Assembly (NCBI RefSeq): GCF_000495475.1
Contig: NZ_ASGZ01000057.1
Span: 1 to 64,000, forward strand
Direction: 5' to 3'
Length of the DNA: 64,000 nucleotides
From: Candidatus Halobonum tyrrellensis G22
Lineage (GTDB): Archaea; Halobacteriota; Halobacteria; Halobacteriales; Haloferacaceae
The translations under genes were made by a program, and so were the position numbers. Shown piece after piece: positions 61,129 through 64,000 of the stretch. Numbering within the stretch: position 1 is the stretch's first letter; each line of letters starts with the position of its first letter. The notes beneath the pieces are model-generated. The model was not told the DNA's origin. It did not search any database and worked only from the letters and a program-made list of their open reading frames with translations.

Positions 61129-63807
61129 ATGGTGACACACGACACGAGCCGGGCGCGCGGCGCGCTCGCACTCGCGGCGTCGGTCGTCCTCGTCGTCTCG
61201 GCGGCCGCTGCGGGCGTGAGCCTGACCGCGGTCGGGACCGCGAGCGCGGCGCCGACGGGGGTCACCGCGTGTACGACCATCGTCGAACCGGGCGCGTACG
61301 AGTTGCGCGCGAACCTCAGCGTCTTGGGTTCCACGTGTCTCACCGTCGAAGCGAGCGACGTGACCCTCGACGGGAACGGGTACGCGGTCGAGCGGACGTC
61401 CCCCGACGACTCCTCGTCGCTGCCGCCCGGGTACCGCGAGTCGGCGGCGGTGCTGGTCGGCGGGACCGAGTCTCTGACGAACGTCACGGTGACGAACGTC
61501 ACGGTCCGCGTCGAGAGTCTGGGGTCGGGCGAGGTCACCACGCGCGGAGTCGCGTTCCGGAACGTCTCGCGGAGCACGCTCGCGGACGTCCACCTCACCT
61601 CGCGGGTCTGGCCGACCGTCGAGGTGGTCGGCTCGAACAACACCGTCCGGAACGTCACCCGCGTGAGGGGGGTGTTCGAGGTCGTCGGCGACGACAACTT
61701 GCTCGTCGACAGCGTCGCGGGAACCGGCGACGATATCCGGTACGCTACGTCTATCACCGGCGACCGGAACCGGGTCGAGAACCTCACCAGCCTCGGCGAT
61801 CCCGGTCTCCGGGTCTCCGGGCGCGCGACGGTCGTCCACAACAGCACGTTCGGCGGCATCTACAGCCCTCCGGCGAACTTCACGGACGCGCCCGAGACCC
61901 GGTTCGTGAACAACACGGTCCGCTCCCGCGGTTCCGTCCGGTTCGCCAACAGCAGTTCCGTGGTGGTCCGAGCGAACACGGGCGGCGTCGTCCTGGTCGA
62001 CAGCGACGACAGTGAGGTGGTCGACAACGACCCCGCGTACCGACTCGCCCTCTTCGACACCGACGGCGCCGTCGTCCGCGGGAACCGCGTCGGGTCCGAG
62101 GGGATCGGTCTCTACGGGTCGGCGTCGAACCTGATCTACGACAACCTGGTCCGCGCGGACGACCCGGTCACCGTCGAGGCGCGCCCGAACGAGTCGGTCG
62201 GGGCGAACCGGTGGAACGTCACGCCACGGCCGGGCGAGAACGTCGTCGGCGGCGACACCGTCGCGGGCAACTTCTACGGAGACGACGACGGGTTCAGCCG
62301 GACCTGCGAGGACGCGGACGGCGACGGACTCTGCGACTCCCCGTACGAACTGGCCGAGAACAACACCGACTCCCACCCGTTGGTCGACCCGATCCGCGAC
62401 GTCCCGTCGCCGCCCCTCTTCGACATCGTGAGGCTGGACGTCCCCCGGCGAGTGGCGCCCGGCGAGACCGCGAGGGTGCGGATGAACGTCACGAACACCG
62501 GCGAGACCGCGGGCACCCAGACCGTCGGGTTCCGGGTCGACGTCGACGCCGACGGGACGCCCGACCCCGTGGGGCTGAACGAGACGATGACGCTCGCGCC
62601 CGGCGAGCGGCGGAACCTCACCTTCGCGTTCCCCACCGCCGGCGTCGAGCGGGGGGAGTACCGGTACGCGGCGTTCACCGACGACGAGCGCGTAGGGGGG
62701 CGACTCTCGGTCGAAGACCCGCCCGAGACGAACTTCACGGTCACCACCGCCGGCACGTCCGCGACCGTCGTGCGCGGCGACACGCTGACGACGACGGCGA
62801 CGATATGGAACGAAGGCGAGGCCACGGGAACACAGACCGTCGAGTACCGGTTCGACGTCGACCGGGACGGAACCCCCGAGTCGGTCGGGCTGAACCGGAC
62901 CGTGACGCTCGCTCGCGGTGAACACCGGCGGGTCGCGTTCGACTACCCGACCGCCGACCTCGACCCCGGGACGTACGTCCACGGCGTGTTCACCCGGAAC
63001 AGCAGTCTGACGTTCGAACTCGACGTGAGAGAGCCCGACCCGCCCGCGACCGACCTGTCGGTGTTCGCGCTCGACTCGCCGTCGGTCGTCGTGCGCGGGG
63101 AGACGGTCACGGCGGAGGCGAACGTCTCGAACTGGGGCGACTTGACGGGGACGTGGACCGTCGAGTACCGGATCGACGCCGACGGCGACGGAACCCCCGA
63201 ACCGGTCGGGGTGAACGAGACGGTGACGCTCGGACCCGGCGAGAGCAGACAGGTCGCCTTCGAGTTCCCCACCGACGGGCTCGACCCGGGGACGTACACG
63301 CACGGCGTCTTCGCCGCCGACGAGCGCGTGACGGCTGACCTCGTCGTCGCGGGTGCCGAGGCGACCCGCTACCAAGTCGACTTCGTCGCCGGCCACCCCA
63401 TCGAGAACCTCTCGGCCGACCGCCTGTACGCGAAACAGGACCGCCTGCTCCGGTTCGCGTTCGGCGTCGCCGGCGCGGGCGTCACCGACCGCGGCTCCGC
63501 GTGGCCGAGCGCGGAGGTCCGCGAGTGCGTCGACTACGGGCACGTCGTCGAGGAGAACGGCACCGCGTCGGTGTCGTTCGCGGTCGCCGACGGCTGTTCG
63601 AACGTGACGCTGTCGCTCGCGGTCCACTCGATGCCCGGCGCGACGTTCTCGGTGGACACCGTCGACCAGCAGGAACTCCTCGACGCGACGACCGGGACGT
63701 ACGGGCCGGGCGAGCACACCATCGCGGTCGGCCTGCCCGACGCGGACGACGACTCGACCGTGCCCGCCGCGCGACGGGTCGCGCCGCATACGTCGGTGAC
63801 CCCGTAG
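61129..63807 (+). CDS. Surface protein: NosD beta-helix, three CARDB-like repeats, novel C-terminal domain
   Basis: The 892 residues have a signal peptide (about 1-42), then a parallel beta-helix of the NosD/PbH1 type (about 45-420, many GNxxxVxN turns) closed by EDADGDGLCDSPYEL and NTDSHPLV. Three tandem ~104-residue repeats follow, starting near 428, 534 and 638. Each has the pattern RGDTLTTTATIWNEGEATGT...DPDG-containing strand...PGTYxHGVF and resembles CARDB adhesion modules. The last ~130 residues (from about 746, YQVDFVAGHPIENL) are the domain shared with the cupredoxin and the 35.9-kb remnant. It is rich in NxT/S sequons. There is no transmembrane anchor at the C-terminus. Confidence 0.85.
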   Translation: MVTHDTSRARGALALAASVVLVVSAAAAGVSLTAVGTASAAPTGVTACTTIVEPGAYELRANLSVLGSTCLTVEASDVTLDGNGYAVERTSPDDSSSLPPGYRESAAVLVGGTESLTNVTVTNVTVRVESLGSGEVTTRGVAFRNVSRSTLADVHLTSRVWPTVEVVGSNNTVRNVTRVRGVFEVVGDDNLLVDSVAGTGDDIRYATSITGDRNRVENLTSLGDPGLRVSGRATVVHNSTFGGIYSPPANFTDAPETRFVNNTVRSRGSVRFANSSSVVVRANTGGVVLVDSDDSEVVDNDPAYRLALFDTDGAVVRGNRVGSEGIGLYGSASNLIYDNLVRADDPVTVEARPNESVGANRWNVTPRPGENVVGGDTVAGNFYGDDDGFSRTCEDADGDGLCDSPYELAENNTDSHPLVDPIRDVPSPPLFDIVRLDVPRRVAPGETARVRMNVTNTGETAGTQTVGFRVDVDADGTPDPVGLNETMTLAPGERRNLTFAFPTAGVERGEYRYAAFTDDERVGGRLSVEDPPETNFTVTTAGTSATVVRGDTLTTTATIWNEGEATGTQTVEYRFDVDRDGTPESVGLNRTVTLARGEHRRVAFDYPTADLDPGTYVHGVFTRNSSLTFELDVREPDPPATDLSVFALDSPSVVVRGETVTAEANVSNWGDLTGTWTVEYRIDADGDGTPEPVGVNETVTLGPGESRQVAFEFPTDGLDPGTYTHGVFAADERVTADLVVAGAEATRYQVDFVAGHPIENLSADRLYAKQDRLLRFAFGVAGAGVTDRGSAWPSAEVRECVDYGHVVEENGTASVSFAVADGCSNVTLSLAVHSMPGATFSVDTVDQQELLDATTGTYGPGEHTIAVGLPDADDDSTVPAARRVAPHTSVTP

Positions 63808-63891
63808 CCGTCCGCGGGCGTTTCCGGCCGCGAGCGACGCCGACCCGCTCTCGACCGCGGGCCTGCGTCGTCAGCCGCCGTCGACCGCGGA

Positions 63892-64000
63892 CTACCGGGG
63901 TCGCGGGTCGAGACGCCCGCTCGGCCCGAACACGTTCTCGGGGTCGCGGTCGGTCTTCACGTCGCGGAGCCAGCCGTAGTTGTCGAGGTACAGCGCCCGC
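63892..64000 (-). CDS. C-terminal end of a FAD-linked (BBE-type) oxidoreductase
   Basis: The minus strand carries the last 36 codons of a gene that continues beyond the window: RALYLDNYGWLRDVK, then TDRDPENVFGPSGRLDPRPR and a stop at 63892-63894. The pattern NY...L...K...DPxNVF is the C-terminal signature of berberine-bridge-like FAD-linked oxidases. The assignment rests on this fragment only. It converges on the NosD/CARDB gene. Confidence 0.55.
   Translation of the reverse strand, partial: RALYLDNYGWLRDVKTDRDPENVFGPSGRLDPRPR

Noticed and set aside
61099-63789. An 896-codon antisense frame opposite the NosD/CARDB gene
   Set aside because: The plus strand has a signal peptide, TATA box and homology to two other loci; the antisense frame has none.

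Overview
The window is a stretch of haloarchaeal (class Halobacteria) chromosome. The evidence is very high G+C, strongly acidic proteins, archaeal information-processing genes (RadA, Orc1/Cdc6, PCNA, PriL, SRP54, ribosomal L39e/L31e/L18Ae/S6e, eIF6, eIF1A), TATA boxes about 27-30 nt upstream of start codons (leaderless mRNAs), a fused double TatC, Hvo_1808-type surface proteins and a halophilic [2Fe-2S] ferredoxin. I cannot name the genus from sequence alone. Nearly all of it is densely packed core genome.

Layout. 1-5.0 kb: end of a DUF58 gene, a membrane protein, radA with a duplicated 3' end, an asparagine-synthase-like gene and pspAB. 5.3-10.6 kb: a co-directional secretion/translation cluster (srp54, L39e, L31e, eIF6, L18Ae, prefoldin alpha, ftsY, hjc). 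10.7-18.0 kb: SWIM protein, primase large subunit, an unknown zinc protein, an MFS transporter, a HAD hydrolase, PCNA and RlmE. 18.0-25.0 kb: queuosine-precursor-type transporter with an overlapping RHH regulator, a Tat-dependent cupredoxin, TatCt and TatCo. 25.0-35.9 kb: LarE, a MutS-like ATPase, Orc1/Cdc6, TyrRS, eIF1A, RIO1, NAPRTase, DUF5806, a Usp protein and GNAT. 35.9-48.9 kb: a decayed NosD-like gene, two divergent Usp genes, DHH phosphoesterase, alcohol dehydrogenase, a broken membrane protein, AI-2E family permease, S6e, aspartate dehydrogenase, GIDE, M23-like and lipoate-ligase-like proteins. 49.0-58.6 kb: dihydroorotase, cysteine hydrolase, two tandem Hvo_1808-like proteases, M29 aminopeptidase, 6-phosphogluconate dehydrogenase and ferredoxin. 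58.7-61.0 kb: tRNA-Arg(CCG), repeated copies of its 3' end, a low-G+C two-gene islet and an epimerase/Azf-like dehydrogenase. 61.1-63.8 kb: a large surface NosD/CARDB protein.

How genes fit together. SRP54 and FtsY with ribosomal proteins form the co-translational targeting module. TatCt and TatCo form the folded-protein export module, next to a Tat-signal cupredoxin that is a likely substrate. RadA, Hjc, PCNA, PriL, Orc1 and the MutS-like protein are replication and repair genes. NAPRTase and aspartate dehydrogenase both belong to NAD metabolism.

The most unusual signals are: (1) two loci, radA and tRNA-Arg, where the 3' end of a gene is duplicated downstream and separated by GAGCGAGCG-rich spacer DNA; (2) the low-G+C two-gene cassette beside the repeated tRNA ends; (3) an apparently undescribed ~125-residue C-terminal domain shared by three otherwise unrelated exported proteins in this window; (4) an asparagine-synthase-like enzyme with Thr in place of the catalytic Cys; and (5) a membrane protein gene broken by a single in-frame TGA.
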